The notes beneath the pieces were generated by a model, which had not been told where the DNA came from, did not search any database, and saw nothing but the letters and a program-made list of their open reading frames with translations. A stretch of 64,000 nt of DNA from CAVYXK01 sp963772445. GTDB lineage: Bacteria > Pseudomonadota > Alphaproteobacteria > Acetobacterales > Acetobacteraceae. This document shows, piece after piece, positions 18,399 through 27,022 of the stretch; position 1 is the stretch's first letter, and each line of letters opens with the position of its first letter. The stretch covers positions 1 to 64,000 of the forward strand of contig CAVYXK010000014.1 of assembly GCA_963772445.1 (NCBI GenBank), read 5' to 3'. The translations under genes and the position numbers were made by a program.

Positions 18399-18503
18399 CC
18401 GCAGAAAGCGGTCACCCGCATTCCCTGAGGTGACTGCTGCGACCTCCACAGCTGAAGGGCACTCGCCTTGACAGGCCGGGTCGAAGCCGATATGCATGTT
18501 CCG

Positions 18504-18552
18504 TTGGTGATGGAGTCCGCCATTAACCGCCCTCAGGGCTGATGACTCCTCC
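18504..18552 (+). promoter_or_regulatory. Fluoride riboswitch (crcB motif) aptamer
   Basis: The sequence forms the three helices of the fluoride aptamer by exact pairing. P1 pairs TGGTG (505-509) with CGCCA (518-522). P2 pairs GGAGTC (512-517) with GACTCC (544-549). P3 pairs GCCC (529-532) with GGGC (536-539). The conserved GATGG, CCGCC and GCTGATGACTCCT segments are all present. It precedes an operon that ends with the fluoride channel gene crcB, as expected for a fluoride sensor. The call rests on sequence and pairing seen directly. Confidence 0.93.
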
Positions 18553-18580
18553 TGGACGTCTTTGGGGACCACAGGAGGGG
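18546..18580 (+). promoter_or_regulatory. Riboswitch expression platform: SD-sequestering hairpin
   Basis: CCTCCTG at 548-554 pairs perfectly with CAGGAGG at 572-578 (window positions 18548-18554 and 18572-18578), extendable by 18546-18547 with 18579-18580. This helix would hide the strong SD of the leader ORF. Its 5' arm shares bases 18546-18549 with aptamer helix P2, so fluoride binding should free the SD. That implies a translational ON switch; no intrinsic terminator is evident. Confidence 0.7.
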
Positions 18581-18584
18581 TCGC

Positions 18585-18677
18585 ATGGTTAATGTGGCGG
18601 AGCCGGCCAACACGCCATTAGCGCGCCCGGGATCACACCCTCTCTGGTGGCACTGTAGCGTCCGAGCGGCCGCATGA
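18585..18677 (+). CDS. 30-residue leader ORF of the fluoride operon
   Basis: ATG 18585 lies six bases after a perfect SD (AGGAGG at 18573-18578) and opens 30 codons whose TGA overlaps the ATG of the next gene (ATGA). The peptide contains PLWWHCSV near its end and has no recognised family. The HyfC-like gene has no SD of its own, so the leader probably passes the riboswitch signal to the operon by translational coupling. It may itself have no function. Confidence 0.55.
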   Translation: MVNVAEPANTPLARPGSHPLWWHCSVRAAA

Positions 18678-19621
18678 GTGCGCGCGACATCGTCCTCCAG
18701 ATTGCCCAGGTGCTGACGGTCCTATTACTAGCGCCTCTCATTCAAGGGATCATTCTCCAGTTCGAGGAGCGGGTCCAGCGTGCTCAGGGGCCGGGCATCT
18801 TTCAGCCCTATCGCGACCTGTGGAAGCTCTTTCATAAGCAGCTGGTCGTGCCGGAAACCGCATCATGGCTCTACTGGGTGACACCCGTTGTGGCCTTCAC
18901 CGCCATGCTGACGGTGCCAATTCTTATCCCGGTCCTGACCAACTATCCGCTGCCGCTCTCCGACATGGGTGATATTTTGGGCGGTGGTCTGATCCTCACG
19001 CTAGGCTCCTTCATGATTACGCTCGCCGGACTGGACACCACGAGCGCCTATGGTGGCATCGGCTCCAGCCGCGCCGTCATGGTCGCTATCCTTGCGGAGC
19101 CGACGCTGATTCTGGTGTTCGTCGGCATCACGCTGGTGGCCAAGGGAATGCTGCCATTCGTGGTCAACCATCTGCTGGTCGCCCAGCCGGCAGTGTACTG
19201 GAGCCCGGCGCACCTCTTCCTTGTCGCCGCCTTCTTCGTGCTGCTCCTAGTGGAGACAGACCGCCTGCCGATCCATTCGCCCACGCATATCGAAGTCTAC
19301 ATGATCGATGAGGGCAGGATCCTGGAATATTCGGGACCACTGCTGGCGCTGTTGCGCTGGGCTTCGATGATGAAGCAGTTCATCCTCTATACGATCTTCT
19401 GCAACGTGCTGCTGCTGCCCTGGGGCCTCTCCTACCTTGGCACCGCTCTTGGTGTGCTCGGCAGCACGCTGGCGCTGCTGGGTAAGTTCGTCCTGGTCGC
19501 CTGCGCCGTGGTCGTGGTCGATACCACCCAGTCGCGGCTCCGGTTCTATCGGTATCAGGAACCGCTGGCGGCCTCGTTCCTGCTTGCCGTCCTCGCTATT
19601 ATCGGCACCCAGTTGGACTGA
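18674..19621 (+). CDS. hyfC: HyfC/NuoH-like membrane subunit
   Basis: A 315-residue membrane protein with about eight transmembrane helices, of the NADH dehydrogenase subunit 1/HyfC/HycD family. It anchors the soluble arm of group 4 hydrogenases and complex I. Family signatures include FQPYRDLWKLFHKQ near residue 45, the acidic loop ETDRLPIHSPTHIE and IDEGRILEYSGP. These loops form the quinone-site-equivalent and ion path next to the NuoD/NuoB subunits. It is the first full gene after the fluoride riboswitch and is followed by the HyfE gene after 3 bp. Confidence 0.9.
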   Translation: MSARDIVLQIAQVLTVLLLAPLIQGIILQFEERVQRAQGPGIFQPYRDLWKLFHKQLVVPETASWLYWVTPVVAFTAMLTVPILIPVLTNYPLPLSDMGDILGGGLILTLGSFMITLAGLDTTSAYGGIGSSRAVMVAILAEPTLILVFVGITLVAKGMLPFVVNHLLVAQPAVYWSPAHLFLVAAFFVLLLVETDRLPIHSPTHIEVYMIDEGRILEYSGPLLALLRWASMMKQFILYTIFCNVLLLPWGLSYLGTALGVLGSTLALLGKFVLVACAVVVVDTTQSRLRFYRYQEPLAASFLLAVLAIIGTQLD

Positions 19622-19624
19622 CCC

Positions 19625-20305
19625 ATGCTGAGCGCGCATCTGAACCCTCTCGCTGCCTCCCTGTTCAGCCTGATCGCAATCGCAAGTCTGCTACTGGCGT
19701 TCGTGATGCTCGGCTCGCGTTGGTTGCGCCACTACCTCTACGCATTCGCGGCGGAATCATGGCTGATCGGCATCCTGTCGGCGGCGGTCGGCTTCTATGG
19801 CAATTATCCCGAGCTGTACCTGGTTGCGATCCTCACCTTCGTGTTTCGCGGCGGGCTGTTGCCGTATCTGATCCTTCGGATCATACGGCGGTTGCGTGTA
19901 TCGCGCGAAGTTCACGAAATCCTGCAGCCGAGCTCCGGTCTGGTGATCGGCGCATTGGCCGTCATATTCGCGCTGGCGGTTTCGTCCCGGATCGGCTCAC
20001 AGCTCGGCATGGGCGGGACCGTTGTGGTGCTGGCGCTGACCGTCATGCTCTCGATGAAACTCCTGGGCTTCCTCATGCTGGCGGTCCGGCACGAGGCTCT
20101 GAGTCACATCCTCGGTCTTCTGGTGCTGGAGAACGGTATCTTCCTGGGGGCGCAAATTCTGGTCCCTGGCATGCCGTTGCTGATCGAGATCGTCATTCTG
20201 TTCGACTTGCTGATCGCCGTCGCCTGTTTCGGCCTGCTGGTCCAATACCTGGTCACGCATGTCGGGACGACGAGCAGTCTCGAGCTTCGAAGGTTGGTGG
20301 GCTAG
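19625..20305 (+). CDS. hyfE: HyfE-like membrane subunit
   Basis: A 226-residue, highly hydrophobic protein with six or seven predicted helices, matching hydrogenase-4 component E, an extended NuoK homologue. Typical features are GNYPELYLVAILTFVFRGGL near residue 60 and LLVLENGIFLGAQILVPGMP near 165, where the buried Glu is conserved in NuoK-type proton paths. The stop is directly followed by the ATG of the next gene (TAGATG), indicating coupled translation. Confidence 0.88.
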   Translation: MLSAHLNPLAASLFSLIAIASLLLAFVMLGSRWLRHYLYAFAAESWLIGILSAAVGFYGNYPELYLVAILTFVFRGGLLPYLILRIIRRLRVSREVHEILQPSSGLVIGALAVIFALAVSSRIGSQLGMGGTVVVLALTVMLSMKLLGFLMLAVRHEALSHILGLLVLENGIFLGAQILVPGMPLLIEIVILFDLLIAVACFGLLVQYLVTHVGTTSSLELRRLVG

Positions 20306-21787
20306 ATGGCCGGGGCGTTGCTGCTGGCGATCGTACTGGCGCCCGCCGCGGCGATCGTGCTGATCGTGCTGGTTCGGCGACCCGCGGTGTCCGCATGGCT
20401 CAACCTGATCGCCAGCGCGATAGCCTTCGCCGCCGCGGCCGCGCTTCCCTGGCTGACTCAGTATCAGGCGCATGTGTACTGGTCGGGCTATATCATCATC
20501 GACGCGCTCGGCGCTTGGGTCATTCTGTGCGCCGCGATCGTCTATCTGCTCGCCTCGATCTATGCGGTCGGATACATGCGGCTGCTCGATCAGGAGGAGC
20601 GCCTTCCAGTCTTCTACGGACTATTCGCCGGATTTGCCCTGACGACTTTGCTCGGGCCGATGATGAACAATGCCGGCCTCTATTGGATCGCCATCGAGCT
20701 GACGACCCTGGTGAGCACCTTCCTGGTTGCATTCGAGCGGGCGCCCGAGAGTATCGAGGCAGCGTGGAAATATATCATCGTCGTTTCCGGCGGCATCAGC
20801 CTGGCACTGCTCGGCACCGTGCTGTTCTACTGGGGCGGCAGCCTGGTGATCGGGCCGAGTTACCAGATGACCTGGGCCGCGTTGCGCGGCGCCGCGCCGC
20901 ACATGAATACCACGCTGGTGACGCTCGCATTCCTGCTGGTTCTGATCGGCTACGGGACCAAGGCGGGGCTCGCGCCGATGCATACCTGGCTGCCCGACGC
21001 GCATAGCGAGGGTCCGACTCCGGTCTCGGCGTTGCTGTCCGGCGCACTGCTCAATACGGCGATGATCGGGATCATTCGCTACCTTGCCGTCGTGGATGCT
21101 GCTGGCGCCGGCTCGCTGCCTCGTATCACGCTGGTTGCGCTCGGCATTGTCTCTCTTATCGTCGCCACGCTCTTCATCGTCCGGCAGGAAGGCATCAAGC
21201 GCCTGATGGCCTATTCGAGCGTGGAGCATATGGGCGTGATCGCACTCGGCGTCGGATTCGGCGGCGTGCTCGGCATTGCCGGCGCACTTTATCACATGAT
21301 CAATCACTCACTGAACAAGTCGCTTATGTTCTTCGGCGCCGGCAGCATGATGCGCAACTACGGGACCAAGGAGATAGGCAGCATCCATCTGGTGGGTCGG
21401 CGCTTTCCCGTCGTCGGTGCGCTGTGGCTGGCGGGCGCGGTCGCCATCACTGGCGCGCCGCCGTTCGGCTTGTTTGCCAGCGAGCTGACGATTCTGCGCG
21501 CTGGTCTGGAAACCAGTGCCGGCTGGGCGTCGTTTGTCATGGCCGTCCTTCTGATCGTGATCTTCATCGCTTTCCTGAATCACTTCCGGGTCATGTATTA
21601 TGAGACGCCGGAACACGATAACGCGGCGCAAGCCAATATCAGTGCATGGTGCGCAGTGCCGATGTGGTTCGCGCTGCTGCCGCTGCTTGGGCTCGGTCTG
21701 TGGTGGCCAGAGGCGATCTGGAGATATTTCGGCACGATCGCGCACGTGCTCGGCAACGGCGCTCTGGTCGGGGCAAGCGTGCCGTGA
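20306..21787 (+). CDS. hyfF: HyfF-like antiporter-type membrane subunit
   Basis: A 493-residue Mrp/NuoN-type proton-conducting subunit (hydrogenase-4 component F) with about 14 helices. Key charged residues of the ion channel are visible: Glu in WIAIELTTLVSTFLV, Lys in YGTKAGLAPMHTWLPDAHSE, a His/Lys pair in YHMINHSLNKSLMFF and another acidic or Lys position near the end. The GPTPVSALLSG loop is canonical. An intact set of these residues argues for real ion pumping. Its stop overlaps the GTG start of the next gene (GTGA). Confidence 0.92.
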   Translation: MAGALLLAIVLAPAAAIVLIVLVRRPAVSAWLNLIASAIAFAAAAALPWLTQYQAHVYWSGYIIIDALGAWVILCAAIVYLLASIYAVGYMRLLDQEERLPVFYGLFAGFALTTLLGPMMNNAGLYWIAIELTTLVSTFLVAFERAPESIEAAWKYIIVVSGGISLALLGTVLFYWGGSLVIGPSYQMTWAALRGAAPHMNTTLVTLAFLLVLIGYGTKAGLAPMHTWLPDAHSEGPTPVSALLSGALLNTAMIGIIRYLAVVDAAGAGSLPRITLVALGIVSLIVATLFIVRQEGIKRLMAYSSVEHMGVIALGVGFGGVLGIAGALYHMINHSLNKSLMFFGAGSMMRNYGTKEIGSIHLVGRRFPVVGALWLAGAVAITGAPPFGLFASELTILRAGLETSAGWASFVMAVLLIVIFIAFLNHFRVMYYETPEHDNAAQANISAWCAVPMWFALLPLLGLGLWWPEAIWRYFGTIAHVLGNGALVGASVP

Positions 21788-23268
21788 AGGGGACCGATAC
21801 CAGGCAGCTTCGCCTCGAAGAGTTACCAGCGGCGGCACGGCATCTGCTTGAGACCGGCGCGCGCATGCGAATGGCATACGCCGTGGTTGCAGATGGCGGT
21901 CATCTGGAATTGCGTTATCTCGTCACCCCGGCCGAGCCGGGGCCGTTCATTCTGTGGCGATGCGAAGTCACCGGCGATCCGCCGAGCCTTGCCGAGATCT
22001 GGCCGTTGCTGGGCTGGTACGAGCGCGAGATCATGGATCTGTATGGGATCCGGTTCCGCGGGCATCCGGAGCCGAACCGACTCGTTCTGCACGAGGATAT
22101 CGCGCCGCCACTTGCGCCGATTGGGCCCGGGGTTGCGCAGCCAGCGCCCCTGCCCGCCGCCAACGGCCCCAGATTCCTGCCGGAGATAATGGCACCCGAT
22201 GTGCAGACCCTGCCGTTCGGGCCGGTCAGGGCCGATGTGCTGGAATCCGCCGAGTTCACCTTCCTCTATATCGGTGAACAGATCCTGCACTACCAGCCAC
22301 ATCTCTTCTACAAGCACCGCGGCATGGAGCAGCGCTTCGAAGGGCTCGACCCCACGCGCGGGGTGGTGCTGGCGGAGCGGGTCTCCGGCGTCGGCAGCGT
22401 CGCCCACGCGCTAGCCTTCTGTCAGGCGGTCGAGGTTGCCTGCGACTGTGTCGTGCCGAGACGCGCCCTATGGCTGCGCGTGCTGCTTGCCGAATTGGAG
22501 CGGCTCTACAATCATCTGCATTATCTCGGTCATCTCTGCAACACGACCACGCTGAAAGTCGGGGAGGCGCAAGGCAAGCTTCTCGAAGAAACGGCCAAGC
22601 AGATCAACGCACGGCTGACTGGAAGTCGTTTCCTGCGGAGCCTCCATATCCCCGGCGGGCTGCGCCGGGACCTGCAGCCGGATGGCTGGCTTCGCGATGC
22701 GCTGGAATCGCTGCGAGCGGAGATCGTGCGCTACGTGCAGCATCTCGAAGCGTCGGAAAGCCATCTCGACCGCCTGATCACGACCGGTGTGCTGACCAGC
22801 CGGGTGGCGTTCGACCAAGGCGCGACCGGCCCGATACAGCGGGCGTCCAACACCGACCGCGATCTGCGGCGCGACCACCCCTATGCTGCCTATGTGGAAT
22901 TGCCGCTCACTGTGCCGGTGCGGCCGGAGGGCGACGCCTATGCCCGCGCGCGCGTTCGTATCGATGAGATCGACGCCAGCATCGCGCTTATGCAGCGCGT
23001 TCTGCTGCTGTTGCAGGAAGGCGAGATCCGCGCACCGTGTCCGCCCGTGCCAAGCGCCGAGGGCCTGGGTTGGGCCGAGTCACCGCGCGGCTCCCTGTAC
23101 TATGCAGTGCATTTCGACCGTGCCGGACGCCTGGCTCGGGTCAAGATCAAGTCGCCGTCCTTCTCGAACTGGCGGGTCTTTCCTTTCACTGTGCACGAAA
23201 CCAACATGATGGATTACGCTATCAACGAGGCGAGCTTCGGCCTCACGATCGCCGGCTGTGCTCGTTAG
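21784..23268 (+). CDS. NuoCD/HyfG-type large subunit lacking NiFe ligands
   Basis: A 494-residue fusion of a NuoC-like domain (WYEREIMDLYGIRFRGHPEP) with a NuoD/hydrogenase large-subunit domain. In HycE/HyfG the L1 motif reads ERVCGIC; here it is ERVSGVGS. The C-terminal L2 motif, where DPCxxC would be, reads EASFGLTIAGCAR, so by eye all four Ni-binding cysteines are replaced. The protein cannot hold a NiFe centre and resembles energy-converting hydrogenase-related (Ehr) subunits. Its C-terminus ends right after L2 with no cleaved extension, consistent with no metal maturation. GTG 21784 is chosen by its overlap with the previous stop. Confidence 0.88.
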   Translation: MKGTDTRQLRLEELPAAARHLLETGARMRMAYAVVADGGHLELRYLVTPAEPGPFILWRCEVTGDPPSLAEIWPLLGWYEREIMDLYGIRFRGHPEPNRLVLHEDIAPPLAPIGPGVAQPAPLPAANGPRFLPEIMAPDVQTLPFGPVRADVLESAEFTFLYIGEQILHYQPHLFYKHRGMEQRFEGLDPTRGVVLAERVSGVGSVAHALAFCQAVEVACDCVVPRRALWLRVLLAELERLYNHLHYLGHLCNTTTLKVGEAQGKLLEETAKQINARLTGSRFLRSLHIPGGLRRDLQPDGWLRDALESLRAEIVRYVQHLEASESHLDRLITTGVLTSRVAFDQGATGPIQRASNTDRDLRRDHPYAAYVELPLTVPVRPEGDAYARARVRIDEIDASIALMQRVLLLLQEGEIRAPCPPVPSAEGLGWAESPRGSLYYAVHFDRAGRLARVKIKSPSFSNWRVFPFTVHETNMMDYAINEASFGLTIAGCAR

Positions 23269-23277
23269 GAGCTGGCG

Positions 23278-24066
23278 ATGGCATTCTGGACCCTGATCGG
23301 GCTGGCCAAGGGCAAGGCGACCACGGGCTGGCCGGAACACGGCGACGATGGCCAAAAGGGCCTGTTGGGCATGCCGCGCTACAACCCAGATTTATGCGCC
23401 GAGGGTTGCGACGCGTGTGCCGCCACCTGTCCGACGAAGGCGCTGACGGCGCGCCCCGGCGGCGGCCTCGACGTCGATTACGGACGCTGTGTCGTTTGCC
23501 AACTCTGTACGGAAGTCTGCCCGACCGGCGCCATGAGCCCATCGTCCGACTGGGCATTCGGAGCGCGCCGTCGTGAAGACCTGCGCTGGGCCGACGCCGC
23601 GGTGGCCGCCGCACCTACGAGCGCGCCGGAGCTCGCCGGCTTTCGCCGCAGCCTGCACATCCGGCATGTCGATGCGGGCTCCTGCAACGGCTGCGAATCC
23701 GAACTGCAGGCGTTGAACAATCCTTTCTACAACCTGCATCGGCTTGGGATCTTTTTCACGCCGTCGCCGCGTTTTGCCGACCTGTTGCTGGTCACCGGCC
23801 CGATCACGCGAGCGATGGAAGCACCGCTGCGCACCACCTACGAAGCTATGCCGCAGCCCCGCTGGGTCATGGCGGTCGGTACCTGTGCGGTCTCGGGCGG
23901 CATTGCCGAAGGCGGCTACGCTTGCGGCCACGGTCTCGAGGGAATCCTTCCAGTCGATGTGTACCTGCCTGGATGCCCCCCCAATCCGGCGGCCATCATC
24001 GAGGCTCTGCTGATGTTCCTGGACCGTACGCCGCAGCGTGTGAAAGGGGGACGCATTGGCGAATGA
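23278..24066 (+). CDS. Ferredoxin-NuoB fusion (HyfH plus HyfI) Fe-S subunit
   Basis: A 262-residue protein joining two subunits that are usually separate. Residues 30-90 hold two [4Fe-4S] ferredoxin motifs: CAEGCDACAATCP, with an unusual CxxxC spacing, and CVVCQLCTEVCP. Residues 130-255 are NuoB/HyfI-like and keep the four ligands of the proximal cluster (CNGCESE, GTCAVSGG, LPGCPPNP). Electrons could therefore still reach the position next to the missing NiFe site. A good SD (AGGAG) overlaps the upstream stop codon. Confidence 0.9.
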   Translation: MAFWTLIGLAKGKATTGWPEHGDDGQKGLLGMPRYNPDLCAEGCDACAATCPTKALTARPGGGLDVDYGRCVVCQLCTEVCPTGAMSPSSDWAFGARRREDLRWADAAVAAAPTSAPELAGFRRSLHIRHVDAGSCNGCESELQALNNPFYNLHRLGIFFTPSPRFADLLLVTGPITRAMEAPLRTTYEAMPQPRWVMAVGTCAVSGGIAEGGYACGHGLEGILPVDVYLPGCPPNPAAIIEALLMFLDRTPQRVKGGRIGE

Positions 24067-26042
24067 CCTGCTGGCCACGGCCGCCCTGCTGTGGATCGTC
24101 GGCGGCATAATCGCGCTCGTCGGCCGGCCGCTCGGGCTGGTGCGTGTCCTGCTCGGTCTGGGCGGGCTGGCGGCGATCGTTGCTGCCGTCACTACCCTGC
24201 CGGGTGGCACCGCTTTCGTCTACCTTCCGCTGCGCATGGCGGGCGAGACCGCGCGCTTTCGCATGGCGCCCGAGGCCCTCTGGCTGATGGGGTTCGGTTT
24301 GGTTCCCGCGGTTCTCGCCTGCTTGCTGGCGACACCGTCGGACGAGTGCCGCGCCGGTTGGTTGTTCGGGGCTGCGTGCAGCCTGCTCGGCGCGCTCGGC
24401 GTCTTCGGTCTCCAACACGCCGGTTTCTTCCTGCTTGCCTGGGAGCTTATGAGCCTCGGCGGAGCGGTCATGCTGCTGAGCGAGCGGCTCGCCCGCGCGC
24501 CCGGCCTGCCTGTCTTGTTCATGCTGGGCATGCTGGAAGTCGGCACGGTGGCGCTTCTGGTTGCGTTCATCCTGCTGGCGCTGCCGGCGCAGAGCCTGTC
24601 GTTCGAGGATTTCGATCTGGTCGGGGCGGCGCTGTCGATTCCGGTGCAGATTGTCATCGGCGTGCTGCTGGTGATTGGCTTTGGCGCAAAGCTGGGATTG
24701 CTGCCATTCTATGAGTGGTTTCCGAGCGCCTATGGATCGGGCAGCGGGGCAACCGGCGCCCTGCTGTCCGGCGTCATCTTGAACGCCGCCTTCTTCGGCC
24801 TCAGTCGGGGTCTGCTAAGCTGGCTCCCGCGTGCAGGGCCGGGCGGCGCATACGGGCTTGGCATTTTCGTCGTCGTAATCGGCGTCCTCAGCGCTATTCT
24901 TGCCGTGCTGTACGCGTTTCAGCAGGAGGACTGGCGTTGCCTGCTGAGCTTCTCCTCGGCCGAGAACGCGGCCATTGCGGTGACCACCCTGGGCGCGGCG
25001 ATCCTGTTTCGCGAGAAGTCATCTCGCCGACCTTGCCGGGCTCGCCTGGACGGTCGCCCTGTTGCACCTCGCGGGCCATGCTCTGGCGAAGGGCTGCCTG
25101 TTCCTCACTGCCGACGGCGTTTTCGAAGCGACCGGCAGCTATCTCATTCGACACTCTCTCCTTGTCAGGCGCACCACATGGGTGTTCGGAGTGGGTGCCC
25201 TGTTCGGCGCAATGAGCCTCGCCGCGATGCCGCCACAGGCCGGCTTCGTCAGCGAGTGGTATGTGTTCCAGACTGTCTTCCAGGGCTTCCATCTGCCGGA
25301 TCTGGCCGGCCGGCTGGTGCTGGCGCTGGCCGGTGCCGGCCTCGCGCTGACCGCTGCGGTGGCACTTGCAACCTTCATCAAGGTCTTTGGCATTGGCCTG
25401 CTCGGTGGGGGAAGTCGCGACGCCGGTCGGGTGCCGCCGGGAACGATCGGCGCGGTCGGGTTGCTCGGCGCCATGGTGCTGGGGCTCGCGGTTGGCATGC
25501 CGGCGTGGCTCTCAGCGCTGGTGGGCGCGACAGTGACGCAATTCGGCGCCGACAGCCCCAGCCTGATGCACGACGGCCTGCTGCTGGTGCCGCTGACGGC
25601 GAGGTTCGCCTTCATCTCGCCCAGCCTTCTGGTCATCGTGATGCCGCTACTCGCCCTCCTGCCGATCCTCCTTGTTCTCTGCAGCCGCAGATTTGCCGTG
25701 CGTCGCGTACCAGTTTGGTACGGTGGCATGCAGCACGACATCGGGCGCACAGCCACGACTGCGCTGACATTCTCCAATGCGCTACGCACCTTCTACAGTT
25801 TCATTTATCGCCCGACGATCGAGACCACGCGGGAGTCCGCGGTGCGCGAGTACTTCGTGACCCGCCTGGCGTTCAACCACGAAGTGGCTCCTGTGTTTGG
25901 ACCCTATCTGTTCGCCCCGGCGGTCCGTCTGGTGCGTGCCGCGGCTGACCGGCTACGCGTTCTGCAGTCCGGGCATCTCAACGTGTATCTTGGTCTGATC
26001 GGCGTCCTCCTGGTAATCATTCTCGGTCTGGTCCTGTTGTAA
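24056..26042 (+). CDS. hyfB: HyfB/NuoL-like antiporter-type membrane subunit (one frameshift)
   Basis: A second antiporter-like subunit of about 660 residues with roughly 16 helices, starting at TTG 24056 after AAGGGGG and overlapping the previous gene. Channel motifs are LLAWELMSLGG (Glu), FGAKLGLLPFYEWFPSAYGS (Lys), HLAGHALAKGCLFL (His/Lys) and a C-terminal extension with VPVWYGGMQHD. An extra A near 25015 shifts the frame. Removing it gives a continuous ILFRESHLADLAGLAW. This pattern matches the other single-base insertions in the window, so the gene is probably intact in the cell. Confidence 0.85.
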
Positions 26043-26045
26043 GCC

Positions 26046-26444
26046 ATGTTCGGAAGGTGGCATCAGCGCGTGTTGACTTATTGCGCTATTGCCGTCGGCG
26101 GCACTCTTGGCTGCTGGGCGCGCTACGCGATGACCAATCTGGTGCAGGCCGTCTATGGCCGCGACTTCCCCTACGCCACGCTCAGCATCAATCTGCTGGG
26201 CGCGTTTCTCATGGGCTTTCTGTTCATCGAGACGCTGGAGCGTCTGACCATCTCGCCGATCCTGCGCACCGGCATCCTGACGGGCACGCTGGGCGGCTAC
26301 ACGACGTTCTCGACATTCGAGATGGAAACGCTGCTGCTGGTCGAGCAGGGGGAAGCGTGGAAGGCGGTTCTTTATATCGTGCTATCGGTAGGGCTGGGAT
26401 TCCCGTGTGCGTTCGGAGGTGCCTACATCGCACGTAATCTGTAG
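26046..26444 (+). CDS. crcB: Fluoride ion channel CrcB/Fluc
   Basis: A 132-residue protein with four transmembrane helices. It carries the Fluc signatures: GGTLGCWARYAM near the N-terminus, TLSINLLGAFLMGFLF (Asn in helix 2) and GTLGGYTTFSTFEMET, with the helix-3 break and the Phe box that lines the fluoride pores. Fluc dimers let F- leave the cytoplasm down its electrochemical gradient. It starts 3 bp after the HyfB-like gene, so it is in the same riboswitch-controlled operon. Confidence 0.96.
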   Translation: MFGRWHQRVLTYCAIAVGGTLGCWARYAMTNLVQAVYGRDFPYATLSINLLGAFLMGFLFIETLERLTISPILRTGILTGTLGGYTTFSTFEMETLLLVEQGEAWKAVLYIVLSVGLGFPCAFGGAYIARNL

Positions 26445-26455
26445 GGAGGAGGTCC

Positions 26456-26818
26456 ATGGATAACGAGGTGATGGTGGTTCGCATCTACCTCCGAGAAACC
26501 GAGCATGGGCGCCGCAAGAACCTCATGCAGGAGGTCCTCAACATCCTCCACGATCAACAGCGCGTGCAGGGGGTGGTCGTTTTCCGCGGCATCGCCGGCC
26601 TTGGTGAAGGTGGCGAAGTGCACGCTGCGGACCTACTGCGGTTGAATGTCGATCTGCCGCTCGTCATCGAGTTCTATGACAAACCGAGCGTTGCCGAGGC
26701 AGCGCTGAGGCTGTTGGACGGGCTCGTTCCGGCGCGCCATATCCTGCTCTGGCGGGCGCTGCAGCACCAAGGGCCTGCCTCCTCAACGCGCGTCGCGTCT
26801 CAAGCCTCGAATTCCTGA
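26456..26818 (+). CDS. DUF190 (PII-like) protein
   Basis: A 120-residue DUF190 protein with a PII-like ferredoxin fold: VRIYLRETEHGRRKNLMQEV, then VQGVVVFRGIAGLG and VIEFYDKPSVAEAAL. DUF190 proteins are frequently encoded beside, or fused to, CrcB, where they are presumed to regulate the channel; this has not been proved. A very strong SD (GGAGGAGG, four bases before ATG) suggests high expression. It is the last gene of the fluoride operon. Confidence 0.9.
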   Translation: MDNEVMVVRIYLRETEHGRRKNLMQEVLNILHDQQRVQGVVVFRGIAGLGEGGEVHAADLLRLNVDLPLVIEFYDKPSVAEAALRLLDGLVPARHILLWRALQHQGPASSTRVASQASNS

Positions 26819-27022
26819 CGACGCACAAGCCATCCGGCCAAAGAGCCGAAATGCCTATGCACACATGCCCATTGCGGGCGGGAATTCACAGATGAGGGAA
26901 CTGAATTTCCCCACCAAAGACGGAGGGAGGCCGGCGCCGTAGGAAGATCTCTCTGGCTTGCCAAAGAGTTGGTCGATCGTCTCCACGACTTGACTTGGTA
27001 CCACTCGTGCCATGGCTACCTT

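Noticed and set aside
18674..26042. A respiratory complex I (nuo) operon or an active hydrogenase-4/formate hydrogenlyase
   Set aside because: NuoE, NuoF, NuoG, NuoA and NuoJ are missing and the subunits match HyfB/C/E/F better. The Ni-binding cysteines are absent, and no formate dehydrogenase or maturation genes are present.
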